64,000 bases of DNA from Pseudomonadota bacterium (GTDB lineage: Bacteria; Pseudomonadota; Gammaproteobacteria; Legionellales; Legionellaceae), in assembly GCA_020051095.1 (NCBI GenBank), contig JAGVJN010000033.1:28315-92314 (forward strand). The letters are read 5' to 3'. The position numbers and the translations under genes are program-made. This document shows, piece after piece, positions 6,640 through 15,238 of this stretch. The notes below the pieces were generated by a model that saw only the letters and a list, made by a program, of their open reading frames with translations, was not told the origin of the DNA and made no database searches. Positions within the stretch are counted from its first letter, which is position 1. Each line of letters opens with the position of its first letter.

Positions 6640-8634
6640 ATGGGTAAGGAAGCTAGAGCAAGGCAGATCAATCCACCAAATCCAAGACGAAGTTTCTTCT
6701 ACCGTATGCTCTACAATAAGCTTGCCTATAGCGAAGATGAGTTAAGATTTCGTTCTAAAATCTTAACCCTAAGAGAGGCATCTGGTCTTGATAAAAACTT
6801 ATTAGAAACGAATGAACCTTGGTTCTCAGAAGATCCTGAGTTGGCTTTTGAAATCGACAATAATAACGCCTGGTTCTTAGAAACCACCTATCGACCTCGA
6901 AGCCATATTACATTGGACAAATTCATTGCAAAATCACCGACCCCCAAAGTATCGTGGCAATCATTAATCGTTCTGAGGCGTAGAATAGCTGATTTTTTGA
7001 TAGACAGAAGTCAATCTCATCCCGAATACATGTTAAATGAACCCATCCATTTTTTTTACCTGGATTTAATGCAAATATTAGAACGCTTAGCGTTATCCAA
7101 TGATGCTGACTATGTCGGCGCTCAGTTGCCGCGAATTAGTCATTATATCGTACAAGTTAGCAGCCTAATCCCTAACCATCATGGTGCGGATAAACTATTT
7201 ATCGATGACTGCCGAATACATATCAATAACGTACTAAATAATGATATCGCAAAGGTAATCGACTCAACAAAACTTAACAATATTTTATCTCAGACACAAA
7301 CGGCTCTTCAGAGTTTAGGGCAAGACTATCACACCATTCTTCATTTCTCATACATGAGTAACAAGCCTTTAAGCGATCAACCTTATTGGCATATCAATAC
7401 GCAGAAAGTGAATGAGCATCCCTATTTCGAGCTGTTTCAAGATCATGAAAAGCCTGACAGCCAGCATCTTTTTCCGACATCCATTGGTCAAGATTGTCTA
7501 TCAGAAAACGCATTACAAATCCTAGATAATAACGATTTTGCCGATAGAACCTATTACACGACAGCGCTACCGAAATGCCCGGACCTTCCTTTTCATCCCG
7601 ATCTAACTGTTGAGCAAAAAGAATTGTATTTAAAAAACTTAAAACAATTGGAAGAGTTAGTGCATTTTAAACAGATGCTATTACAAGTACAAAAATTAAT
7701 GGAGCAAACCGGTGAGTTATTCACAATTATGATGTTTCGACAGGAGTTATTAAATTTATTCGATCAAATCGATCAATACTTTATTCAAATGCATCAGTCA
7801 ATGTCAAACCTCCTTGATGACAATGAAGCGCTCTACCATGAAAGTATTATTCAACGCCAAACACTTTCTTGGTGGAAGCACATTACCTCCAATCGTCAGC
7901 TACTATTAGACTCCTATATCGCCAATCAAGAAAAGTTAAATCGTCATTCAATTAACAAAAACAGTTTAGATACACGACGTAAAAAAGTAACCGACTTACT
8001 GTCTGGCGCCGTAAACCAGCTGCGTTCGTTTGAGATGACACAAGATAATAAATTGCTGTATGCAAAACACGAAGTGAATCAATTGCTGAGCGCAATATAT
8101 GATTGGCGCATAAATCAACATCAATTGATGAATTTGCCAATGCCTGAAAAACCAAAATTTTTGATAGCCCATCAACCAAATACAGTGATTATTACTGATG
8201 AGTCCCCCATCGATCATCCGATATTATTAGACGACTCTATCAAAGATAGCTCTGAGTTGTTAGATGAATTTAGCAATGAACATGACGAGCCCATTTACGT
8301 CCAACCTCAACCCAGCGCCATCGCAGCAGAAAATGAAAATAGGTTATTTTTATTTCAACCAACAGCAGCAAATCGATTACCCATTACTAACTCTCAAACA
8401 CCCTTGTTAGCCGGAACAACTCCAAGTTCTGAAAATAATAGCCAAATGATTTTTGCGGGTGTCGCCATTGGTGGGCTGATATTTTTAGCACTTTTAATTG
8501 TGGTGTATTGCTATAAAAAAGCAAGCGTCCCTTCAAGAATTCAAGATTTTGAAGAAGAACAAGAAAAACAAGAAAAACAAGAAGAACAAGAAGCTAAATT
8601 AACGTGGGGGTATGGAAGACGCCAAATAATATAA
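6640..8634 (+). CDS. Unknown 664-residue protein with a single C-terminal membrane segment
   Basis: I do not recognise this protein. It has no signal peptide; the N-terminus is basic (MGKEARARQINPPNPRRSF). Residues about 325-520 are rich in Leu/Gln/Glu heptads and look helical or coiled-coil. A Pro/Ser/Asp-rich linker follows, then one strong hydrophobic segment at about 603-626 (MIFAGVAIGGLIFLALLIVV), then a highly charged tail with EEEQEKQEKQEEQE. The layout is that of a tail-anchored membrane protein. A Glu-rich C-terminus is also seen in many Dot/Icm effectors, but no secretion system is visible here, so an effector role is speculation. An AAAAAGGAAG ribosome-binding site precedes the ATG. 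Confidence 0.8.
   Translation: MGKEARARQINPPNPRRSFFYRMLYNKLAYSEDELRFRSKILTLREASGLDKNLLETNEPWFSEDPELAFEIDNNNAWFLETTYRPRSHITLDKFIAKSPTPKVSWQSLIVLRRRIADFLIDRSQSHPEYMLNEPIHFFYLDLMQILERLALSNDADYVGAQLPRISHYIVQVSSLIPNHHGADKLFIDDCRIHINNVLNNDIAKVIDSTKLNNILSQTQTALQSLGQDYHTILHFSYMSNKPLSDQPYWHINTQKVNEHPYFELFQDHEKPDSQHLFPTSIGQDCLSENALQILDNNDFADRTYYTTALPKCPDLPFHPDLTVEQKELYLKNLKQLEELVHFKQMLLQVQKLMEQTGELFTIMMFRQELLNLFDQIDQYFIQMHQSMSNLLDDNEALYHESIIQRQTLSWWKHITSNRQLLLDSYIANQEKLNRHSINKNSLDTRRKKVTDLLSGAVNQLRSFEMTQDNKLLYAKHEVNQLLSAIYDWRINQHQLMNLPMPEKPKFLIAHQPNTVIITDESPIDHPILLDDSIKDSSELLDEFSNEHDEPIYVQPQPSAIAAENENRLFLFQPTAANRLPITNSQTPLLAGTTPSSENNSQMIFAGVAIGGLIFLALLIVVYCYKKASVPSRIQDFEEEQEKQEKQEEQEAKLTWGYGRRQII
8554..8589 (+). 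repeat. Four tandem 9-bp repeats inside the coding sequence
   Basis: Four consecutive copies of gaaRaacaa encode EEQ-EKQ-EKQ-EEQ in the charged tail after the membrane segment of the 664-residue protein. The 9-bp unit keeps frame, so slippage would change tail length without breaking the gene. Confidence 0.8.
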
Positions 8635-8640
8635 GATTCA

Positions 8641-9031
8641 CCTGCCATTGCGAAACATAAAACAGGTATTATCTTTGAAATTGTAAAAATTATGGCAATA
8701 TCTACAAAGACCTATGCCTTGTTAAGATATTTAGGATTTTTTTCATTGTGGATAACTTCGAGTGAAATTATTTATACACAATATCCGCCGTATAATCAAA
8801 TTCTTACAAACCCCTTGAAAAATAAGGGCTGCCTAAAATAAATGCGATCCAGTCTTGATTGGGTTATCCCCATTTTCTGTGCATAACCTTGTGGATTACC
8901 CTGTGAATTTACAATAAATTCAAGGCTTGTGAGGGTGTATCAAAACAATCCAATCCTACTGATTTTTAAATTGCGTCAATGTTAGTAAACACGTAAACTG
9001 ATCTTTAATGTAAGCACGAAAGAGTATATAT
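8641..9031. other. Non-coding interval with a DnaA-box cluster, candidate oriC
   Basis: Within 152 bp there are three exact TTATNCACA DnaA boxes: 8747-8755 (minus, TTATCCACA), 8772-8780 (plus, TTATACACA) and 8878-8886 (minus, TTATGCACA). There are two single-mismatch boxes: 8864-8872 (plus, TTATCCCCA) and 8890-8898 (minus, TAATCCACA). An AT-rich run (about 8668-8746, ending in aggatttttttc) lies immediately left of the first box, as the unwinding element does in E. coli. No gene is visible in the interval. The expected neighbours (dnaA, rpmH, mnmG) are absent, so this may be a relocated origin or another DnaA-binding site. Confidence 0.6.
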
Positions 9032-9457
9032 ATGATTAGTTGGCGAATTCTCGCTCCGTTGTTAACAGCCCTGGGTGCATTTCCTATATTCGCATTTGTT
9101 TATATTGCACCAGCACCGAACGAACCGTTGTATATTTTTGGCTATTTGTATGTCAGCATCGTTATTGCCTTTATTGCTGGCATTGATTGGATTATAGCCA
9201 TTGAAGAACAGCAAGGCGCTTTCCTAATCTGGAGCATTGTACTATCCATGCTGCCATTAGCTATCATTGCCGAATTTATTTGCTTTCATTATGGCAGTCG
9301 AATTCTCTGGAGCCAATATTTACTTCTAATCTGGCTAAGCTTGTTTATTGACTGGCGATTTTTTAATAAATTGGGGGTTTCTTATTATCTTAAATTTCGC
9401 CTAACTGGAACGATTGTGCTAAGCCTAGCCATTGCCTTGTGTCTACTAAATCCCTGA
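9032..9457 (+). CDS. Small integral membrane protein, DUF3429-like
   Basis: The 141-residue protein is almost entirely hydrophobic, with four to five membrane segments (about 5-28, 33-55, 62-84, 90-107, 119-138). Its pattern of hydrophobic stretches with FIAGIDWI and a terminal short helix resembles DUF3429 inner-membrane proteins of unknown function. That assignment is from pattern memory only. Its end overlaps the end of the convergent tag gene by 12 bp. The DnaA-box interval lies directly upstream. Confidence 0.7.
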   Translation: MISWRILAPLLTALGAFPIFAFVYIAPAPNEPLYIFGYLYVSIVIAFIAGIDWIIAIEEQQGAFLIWSIVLSMLPLAIIAEFICFHYGSRILWSQYLLLIWLSLFIDWRFFNKLGVSYYLKFRLTGTIVLSLAIALCLLNP

Positions 9458-10015
9458 TGAAGGGCAAAGAAAACACGTTTGCAAATGATCATTAACCAAA
9501 CCTGTTGCTTGCATATAGGCATACAGAATCGTTGGCCCAACAAAGCTCATTCCTTTCTTTCTTAAATCGTTGGATAAAGCTATCGCTTCTGCTGAGGTTG
9601 TTTTAACATCTTTCATGGCTTTTGGACGATTGATGATTGGTTTTCCATCAACAAAATTCCAAAGAAATCGATCAAAAGAACCATATTGTTGTTGAATGTC
9701 TAAAAAGACACGCGCATTTTTTCGCGCTGACCACACTTTGAGGCGATTACGAATAATACTGGCATTCGTTAATAGGGCTTCTAGTTCATCATCCGCCATC
9801 ATCGCTACTCTATTTGGAATAAATTGATGAAACGCCTTTCGATAACCTTCTCGTCTTAGGAGTATAGTCTCCCAATTTAAACCTGCTTGAGCCCCCTCCA
9901 GTATTAACATTTCAAAAAGTTGGTTATCATCATGCAATGGCTTTCCCCACTCATTATCATGGTAACTTTCATAATGAGGTTTATTTTGACCAACCCAGTC
10001 ACATCGATGCATCAT
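9446..10015 (-). CDS. tag: DNA-3-methyladenine glycosylase I
   Basis: This base-excision repair enzyme removes 3-methyladenine. The 189-residue length is typical. Seen: the N-terminal CDWVGQN and YHDNEWGKPLHDD, then FEMLILEGAQAGLNWETIL, the substrate-pocket segment SFVGPTILYAYMQATGLVNDH, and a C-terminal CFLC. The Cys and His ligands of the Tag zinc snap are all present (Cys5, a His in the YHDNEWG region, the His of NDH and a C-terminal Cys). The second Met may be the true start. Confidence 0.94.
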   Translation of the reverse strand: MMHRCDWVGQNKPHYESYHDNEWGKPLHDDNQLFEMLILEGAQAGLNWETILLRREGYRKAFHQFIPNRVAMMADDELEALLTNASIIRNRLKVWSARKNARVFLDIQQQYGSFDRFLWNFVDGKPIINRPKAMKDVKTTSAEAIALSNDLRKKGMSFVGPTILYAYMQATGLVNDHLQTCFLCPSSGI

Positions 10016-10132
10016 AACGAATCCTTAAGAACCTTTTGAATCTGTAAAAATACACTATATTCCACCATTAACCTAGAATTTTGAAAGATCAAAGCTTATA
10101 ATCATTCAATTTTATGAATATTAGGAATACAA

Positions 10133-10768
10133 ATGCTTGCTGATTATCAACGAGAATTTATTGAGCTATCTATCCAATATGATGTTTTGAAATTTGGATC
10201 GTTTACCCTTAAATCAGGACGGCAAAGCCCTTATTTTTTCAATGCAGGATTATTTAACGATGGCTATGCATTAAGCAGACTTGGCTCTTTCTATGCCCAA
10301 GCAATTCTAGATAATCAGTTTGATTTTGATCATATCTTTGGTCCTGCTTATAAGGGCATACCGCTAGCCTCAGCCACAGCAATAGCTTTAAGCGAAAAAG
10401 GAATCAATAAAACGTTAACATTCAATCGTAAAGAAGCGAAAGATCATGGTGAAGGTGGAAATTTAATAGGCGCGCCACTCAAGGGAAAAACGCTCGTTAT
10501 TGATGATGTTATTACTGCAGGTACCGCATTTTACGAAGCAAAACAACAAATCGAGAGTCAAGGTGGTGAAGTAAGCTGTTCCATCATTGCCTTAGACCGA
10601 TGTGAGCGCGGAAAAGGCCAAACGTCAACACTGAAAGAAATTCAGCAGCAAGGTATTAAGGTGGCTTCGATTATTACCCTTAATCATCTGATTGATTTTT
10701 TGAAACAAACCAATCAAATCAGTAATGTCAACGCCATGGAAGCGTATCGACGGGAATACGGTTGCTAG
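10133..10768 (+). CDS. pyrE: Orotate phosphoribosyltransferase
   Basis: It converts orotate and PRPP to OMP in pyrimidine synthesis. The 211-residue length fits. Seen: [21 protein letters not shown], the region [14 protein letters not shown], the flexible loop [17 protein letters not shown], and the PRPP-binding motif [13 protein letters not shown]. It is transcribed divergently from tag. A hairpin with a T-run follows 24 bp after its stop. Confidence 0.96.
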   Translation: MLADYQREFIELSIQYDVLKFGSFTLKSGRQSPYFFNAGLFNDGYALSRLGSFYAQAILDNQFDFDHIFGPAYKGIPLASATAIALSEKGINKTLTFNRKEAKDHGEGGNLIGAPLKGKTLVIDDVITAGTAFYEAKQQIESQGGEVSCSIIALDRCERGKGQTSTLKEIQQQGIKVASIITLNHLIDFLKQTNQISNVNAMEAYRREYGC

Positions 10769-10785
10769 AAACAGTCCTAAGGAGA

Positions 10786-10908
10786 TTAAATATCATCCTT
10801 GGGATGATTGCTTTTTCCATCACTTTCGCGCAGCTCAAGCCACATTGCGTTTAGAATTGCCAATGTGCATGCTAAACCCGTACCTAATATCCAAGAAAAA
10901 TACCACAT
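10786..10908 (-). CDS. cydX: Cytochrome bd oxidase small subunit CydX
   Basis: The 40-residue single-pass membrane peptide begins MWYFSWILGTGLACTLAILN and ends in a charged tail. The MWYFxWILGT-LAC opening is the hallmark of CydX, which stabilises the haems of cytochrome bd. It starts 8 bp after the cydB stop, the usual place for cydX. The length matches the 37-40 residues of known homologues. Confidence 0.95.
   Translation of the reverse strand: MWYFSWILGTGLACTLAILNAMWLELRESDGKSNHPKDDI
10792..10816 (+). terminator. Probable intrinsic terminator after pyrE
   Basis: The stem ATCATCC / GGATGAT (10792-10798 with 10802-10808, 3-base loop) is followed by tgcttttt. It lies inside the 3' end of the oppositely oriented cydX, so the codons for the last CydX residues double as the hairpin. 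Confidence 0.5.
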
Positions 10909-10916
10909 AATCTACC

Positions 10917-12056
10917 TCAATAAACGGAATCGGATGATTCTTCGATAATAGCTGCTGTCACTTTACCTGATAGAACTTTATATACCCAGGCTGTATATAG
11001 CAACACAATTGGCAAAAACACAACAGTTGCTACTAACATTATAAACAACGTCAATTGACTTGAACTACTATCCCAAACAGTCAGGCTGGCGCTTGCATCT
11101 AACGATGAAGGCAAAATAAAAGGAAACATGCTAACACCAACCGTTGCGATAATTGAAAATATAGCTAGCGATGAACAAAGGAATGCATTTTTAGCATATC
11201 TATCAGCCAATGTAAGGACAAAAAGAGGCATCAACACACCAATTAGCGGAATTAACATCAGTACTGGCCACGTTTTATAATTAAATAACCACGCGCCTTG
11301 GACAATGGCCACTTTTTTCATTAACGGGTTGGAAGGTCCGTCGTGTATCATTGGGTTGATAAAATCATATCCTGGAATTGCAAAATACACCCATATACCA
11401 CCGAGAATAAACAGGAACGTCGTTATAATTGCAAAATATTTGGCTGCTATTATGGCTCTTTGCTGAATCGACGACTCTGTTTTAATGTTTAAAAAACATG
11501 CTCCATGCATGACCAGCATAGAGACAGATAAAAGCCCACACAGTAATGCAAATGGGTTTAATAATTGAATAAACGTACCTTCATAGAAAACACGTAAATT
11601 ATCGTCAATTGTAAATGGTACACCTTGAATGACATTACCAACCGCAACACCACATAACAAAGCTGGTACAAACCCGCCGATGAATAAAGCCCAATCCCAA
11701 CAGTTACGCCAATGATGGGATGCCAGCTTTGATCGATATTTAAAGCCAACCGGGCGTAAAATTAATGCCAGTAGTAAACACAACATAGCTAGATATAAGC
11801 CTGAGAAAGAAAGGGCATATAACATTGGCCAGGCAGCAAAAATAGCACCACCCCCCAGAATAAACCAAACCTGATTTCCTTCCCAAGTGGGGCCGATGCT
11901 ATTAATGATAATGCGTCTTTCGATGTCACTTTTTCCTAAAAAAGGCAATAAACTTGCAACACCTAAATCAAACCCATCCATTATGGCAAAACCAATCAAT
12001 AATATGCCTAATAACACCCACCAAATCACACGCAATGTTTCGTAATCAATTGGCAT
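10917..12056 (-). CDS. cydB: Cytochrome bd ubiquinol oxidase subunit II
   Basis: The 379-residue, roughly nine-helix inner-membrane subunit begins with MPIDYETLRVIWWVLLGILLIGFAIMDGFDLG (quoted in two parts: MPIDYETLRVIWWVL and GFAIMDGFDLG). FAIMDGFDLGV, the motif IGPTWEGNQVWFI and the C-terminal LYTAWVYKVLSGKV mark it as CydB. With CydA it forms the high-affinity oxygen reductase used under low oxygen. It starts 4 bp after the cydA stop. Confidence 0.96.
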   Translation of the reverse strand: MPIDYETLRVIWWVLLGILLIGFAIMDGFDLGVASLLPFLGKSDIERRIIINSIGPTWEGNQVWFILGGGAIFAAWPMLYALSFSGLYLAMLCLLLALILRPVGFKYRSKLASHHWRNCWDWALFIGGFVPALLCGVAVGNVIQGVPFTIDDNLRVFYEGTFIQLLNPFALLCGLLSVSMLVMHGACFLNIKTESSIQQRAIIAAKYFAIITTFLFILGGIWVYFAIPGYDFINPMIHDGPSNPLMKKVAIVQGAWLFNYKTWPVLMLIPLIGVLMPLFVLTLADRYAKNAFLCSSLAIFSIIATVGVSMFPFILPSSLDASASLTVWDSSSSQLTLFIMLVATVVFLPIVLLYTAWVYKVLSGKVTAAIIEESSDSVY

Positions 12057-12060
12057 TTGA

Positions 12061-13602
12061 TTATCCCCTCTTAACCGAATCGATGCCTTCTGGCCCCAGG
12101 CGAATATACTTAACCATCAAATAAACTTCAACCACCGCTAAAATGCTATAAAAAAACACAAACCCTAACAACGATGTTATAACTTGAGCGTTAGATAATG
12201 TGGAAGTTCCCAAAAAGGTTGGAAGCACACCTTGAACAACCCATGGCTGGCGGCCGTACTCTGCTACTACCCAACCCAATTCTGCAGCAATCCATGGCAA
12301 GGGAAGCGAAAAAAAGGCGATATACCAAAACCATTTTGAAAGGTGCAACGTGTGTCGTATCGATAAATAAAAACCCGTAGCAAATAACAATATAAAAAAG
12401 AACCCACAGGCAACCATGATGCGGAAAGAGAAAAACAAAGGAGCTATATGCGGCTCTAGATCGTTCGCTGCCATATTGATTTGCTCATCCGTCGCATCGG
12501 TTACTTTCTCTGTGTATTTTTTTAATAACAATCCATAGCCTAAAAAAGGCTCCACTTGCCTAAATTGTTCAACCACCGCCGAATTATCAGGATCTTTTTT
12601 AAGTTGCTCTAATAGGCCATAGGCAATCATCCCTTTTTTAATATTTGTACGACCTTCGTCAATCAATTCATCAATGCCTTCCAATGGGGTGGAAAAGGAT
12701 CGGGTGGCAATGATGCCAAGCACATAAGGCACTTCGATAGCATACTTGGTTGTTTTCGTTTTCTCATCAGGGATGCCAAACAGTGTTAAACCAGCTGGTG
12801 CTTTCTCCGTATGCCACATCGCTTCCATAGCGGCCAACTTCATTTTTTGGTTATTGTTAGCGACATAACCACTTTCATCCCCGAGAACAACAACTGACAA
12901 TGCCGAAGCCAAGCCAAAGGTAACAGCAACGGTCATTGATCGTTTAGCCATTTCAAAATTTCTACCGCGTAACATAAAATAAGCGCTGATTGCCAAGACA
13001 AATATCGCCCCAGTAACATAGCCAGCACTGATTGTGTGAACAAACTTTGCCTGACCAACAGGATTAAACATGACATCATAAAAGGAGGAAACCTCCATAC
13101 GCATGGTTTTGAAATCAAAAAAAGCGCCGACAGGGTTTTGCATCCATCCATTAGCAATTAAAATCCATAAAGCAGATAAATTAGTTCCCAACGCTAAAAG
13201 CCAAGTACACGTTAAATGTTGAAGTTTTGTTAAGCGTTCCCATCCAAAGAAAAATAATCCAACAAACGTAGCTTCAAGAAAAAAGGCCATCAAACCTTCG
13301 ATGGCTAATGGTGCACCAAAGACATCTCCAACATAATGAGAATAATAGGCCCAGTTTGTACCGAACTGAAATTCCATCGTTAAACCAGTAGCCACACCGA
13401 GTACAAAATTAATACCAAATAAAACACCCCAATACTTGACCATTTTTCGCCATATAGAGCGTCCTGTCATGACATAGACTGTTTCCATAATCGCTATCAT
13501 AACGGACAAGCCAAGCGTTAATGGAACAAACAAAAAGTGATACAAAGCCGTTATTGCAAATTGTAAACGGGATAAATCAACGACTGATTCAGCTGGAATC
13601 AT
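12061..13602 (-). CDS. cydA: Cytochrome bd ubiquinol oxidase subunit I
   Basis: The 513-residue subunit carries haems b558, b595 and d. Seen: the N-terminal LSRLQFAITALYHFLFVPLTLG with the haem-ligand His in ALYHFLF, the KYWGVLFGINFVLGVATGLTMEFQFG helix, the periplasmic Q-loop (about residues 250-390), and the signature GRQPWVVQGVLPT. Its Q-loop is of the long type, as in E. coli CydA. It is followed by cydB and cydX and preceded by cydP, in one transcription unit. Confidence 0.96.
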   Translation of the reverse strand: MIPAESVVDLSRLQFAITALYHFLFVPLTLGLSVMIAIMETVYVMTGRSIWRKMVKYWGVLFGINFVLGVATGLTMEFQFGTNWAYYSHYVGDVFGAPLAIEGLMAFFLEATFVGLFFFGWERLTKLQHLTCTWLLALGTNLSALWILIANGWMQNPVGAFFDFKTMRMEVSSFYDVMFNPVGQAKFVHTISAGYVTGAIFVLAISAYFMLRGRNFEMAKRSMTVAVTFGLASALSVVVLGDESGYVANNNQKMKLAAMEAMWHTEKAPAGLTLFGIPDEKTKTTKYAIEVPYVLGIIATRSFSTPLEGIDELIDEGRTNIKKGMIAYGLLEQLKKDPDNSAVVEQFRQVEPFLGYGLLLKKYTEKVTDATDEQINMAANDLEPHIAPLFFSFRIMVACGFFFILLFATGFYLSIRHTLHLSKWFWYIAFFSLPLPWIAAELGWVVAEYGRQPWVVQGVLPTFLGTSTLSNAQVITSLLGFVFFYSILAVVEVYLMVKYIRLGPEGIDSVKRG

Positions 13603-13635
13603 AATGGTTACCTATAAGTCTAAATTAACATAAAA

Positions 13636-13800
13636 TTACGATCTTTTTGTCGATAGCATATTGTCATCGGTCGTACCGATTGAATAGAGATGCTGACCTA
13701 AATCAATAGTTGGCCTAGGGCCTCTAAAGCAAATAAACCAAAGCAAAAACAAAAGCAGCAATTTGATCAACAATGTGATTTTAATATCCCGACTTAACAT
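13636..13800 (-). CDS. cydP: Cytochrome oxidase small subunit CydP
   Basis: This 54-residue ORF has a short polar start (MLSRDIKIT), one hydrophobic helix (LLIKLLLLFLLWFICF) and then RGPRPTIDLGQHLYS. The layout of a charged start, an LLIKL-LLL-LWF helix and a C-terminal Pro-rich turn matches the small CydP proteins annotated next to cydA in gammaproteobacteria. It starts 1 bp after the htrA stop and lies 33 bp before cydA. Its coupling to both neighbours supports it being real. Confidence 0.82.
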   Translation of the reverse strand: MLSRDIKITLLIKLLLLFLLWFICFRGPRPTIDLGQHLYSIGTTDDNMLSTKRS

Positions 13801-13801
13801 A

Positions 13802-14869
13802 TTAATAAGCCGCTATGTCGATTGTTTTCATCTGGCTCTCAATTTGCTTGTCACCTCTTTTCACTGTCACTGTTACCTTGTCACCAACAGGAATACCGCT
13901 AAGAAAATTGTATAGTTGATCATAATTATTCACTGTATGTCCATTCACAGCAACAATAATATCACCGAGAACAATTCGACCCAGTCGATCACGATAGGTC
14001 CCTCTGAGACCCTGGCTTTCAGCTGGGGTCCCCGGAAGGACTGATGCGACGAGCACGCCCTTTTCAACACCGAGCTGTTGGGCAATTTTAGGTTCAACCC
14101 GTTGGATGCCAATACCAGCTAGCACGACCCGCCCATGCTTAATAATCTGAGTAACGATTCGTTCAATGTCATCTGAGGGTATACAAAAACCAACACCAGC
14201 AGACGAGCCGGAACTTGAATAAATTACGGTGTTTAAACCAATTAGTCGTCCTTGAGTATCCAATAGAGGTCCACCGGAATTACCTGGATTTATGGCTGCG
14301 TCAGTTTGCACCATGTCTCGAATTGTATTCCCTGCAATGCCTTTAATTTGACGGCCTAAAGCAGAAATAACACCGGTTGTCAGACTGTGATCCAATCCGA
14401 AGGGGTTTCCAATAGCTATCACTTTTTGACCAACTAAAAGGTCTTCAGATTTAGCCAATTTAAACGGTTCAAAGCCCTTTAGAGACTCAATCGCTTTTTT
14501 TGATTTGAGTTTCAAAACAGCTAAATCTTTTCTTGGTTCTGTACCAATTACTTCGACAGGATAAGTCATTTTACCAATAGTGACGGCAATATCTTGGGCA
14601 TTATTAATCACATGAAAATTGGTGACGATATGCCCTTCATCATCCCAGATAATTCCTGATCCTGCGCCAGCACTAACATGCATCATTTCGTATGAATGGT
14701 TCACCACCCTGGCTAGACGATGGACAAAAACTACTTTTGGGGCATTTTTTTGGAAGATAGATACGGTTGTTCGTTCTTCTGGTAATAGATTTTCAATTGC
14801 TTCAGCCCAAATGAAAGAAAAGTTAGTGACACATAAAACGAAACCTAACATTCTAAAAAGCTTGATCAT
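13802..14869 (-). CDS. Periplasmic HtrA/DegS-like serine protease
   Basis: The 355-residue protease has an N-terminal signal peptide or anchor (residues 1-23). Its trypsin-like catalytic triad is His86 (TNFHV), Asp115 (RKDLAVLKL) and Ser198 (INPGNSGGPLL). A single PDZ domain spans about 250-350 (GVLVASVLPGTPAESQGL, then GDIIVAVNG). One PDZ and a short total length put it with the DegS/DegP1 type rather than two-PDZ DegP. It is the second gene of an operon leading into cydPABX, an unusual partnership. A 4-bp overlap links it to the upstream gene. Confidence 0.93.
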   Translation of the reverse strand: MIKLFRMLGFVLCVTNFSFIWAEAIENLLPEERTTVSIFQKNAPKVVFVHRLARVVNHSYEMMHVSAGAGSGIIWDDEGHIVTNFHVINNAQDIAVTIGKMTYPVEVIGTEPRKDLAVLKLKSKKAIESLKGFEPFKLAKSEDLLVGQKVIAIGNPFGLDHSLTTGVISALGRQIKGIAGNTIRDMVQTDAAINPGNSGGPLLDTQGRLIGLNTVIYSSSGSSAGVGFCIPSDDIERIVTQIIKHGRVVLAGIGIQRVEPKIAQQLGVEKGVLVASVLPGTPAESQGLRGTYRDRLGRIVLGDIIVAVNGHTVNNYDQLYNFLSGIPVGDKVTVTVKRGDKQIESQMKTIDIAAY

Positions 14870-15198
14870 AACGACTCTTCATCCTCATCAAAATCCATAC
14901 TAATAGAACCCGACAGACGCCGACGTATGGTTTGCCTTTTAAGAAGTTTCTCAATAACAGCAGGATGAAAGTCAGTGATGGTCACGATATTCTTTTTCAT
15001 CAGTATATCAATCACATCTTCAATAACCCGGATAAAATTAAGGTCTGCACGAAGTATCTCAAGTGCATCATCACTGTATAACGAATGGATGTAAGTCAAT
15101 ACTTCAGCTGAATCTTCTTTGACAGATTCAAACCCTGGCTGTTTCGTATGAGATAAGGCCATGATTTGGCCGTTTGGCGCCCGTTTAATATATAGCAA
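14866..15198 (-). CDS. Small conserved protein (annotated as tryptophan synthase beta-like in relatives)
   Basis: The 110-residue cytoplasmic protein begins MLYIKRAPNGQIMALS and has the core EILRADLNFIRVIEDVIDILMKKNIVTITDFHPAVIEKLL. This matches a small conserved gammaproteobacterial family that databases call tryptophan synthase subunit beta-like, a misleading name because it lacks the PLP enzyme fold. Function is unknown to me. The start is a TTG at 15198, supported by AGAGGA about 7 nt upstream. It heads the htrA-cydPABX run. Confidence 0.75.
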   Translation of the reverse strand: MLYIKRAPNGQIMALSHTKQPGFESVKEDSAEVLTYIHSLYSDDALEILRADLNFIRVIEDVIDILMKKNIVTITDFHPAVIEKLLKRQTIRRRLSGSISMDFDEDEESL

Positions 15199-15238
15199 AC
15201 CAATCCTCTCTTCTTTTTATCTAAGGAGCGACTTTATT

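Noticed and set aside
7952..8217. Minus-strand frames of 73-75 codons inside the 664-residue protein gene
   Set aside because: They overlap a long, well-translated plus-strand gene and show no family features.
10725..10910. 61-codon frame overlapping the pyrE end
   Set aside because: The same bases on the minus strand encode a clear CydX, and the plus-strand frame has no ribosome-binding site.
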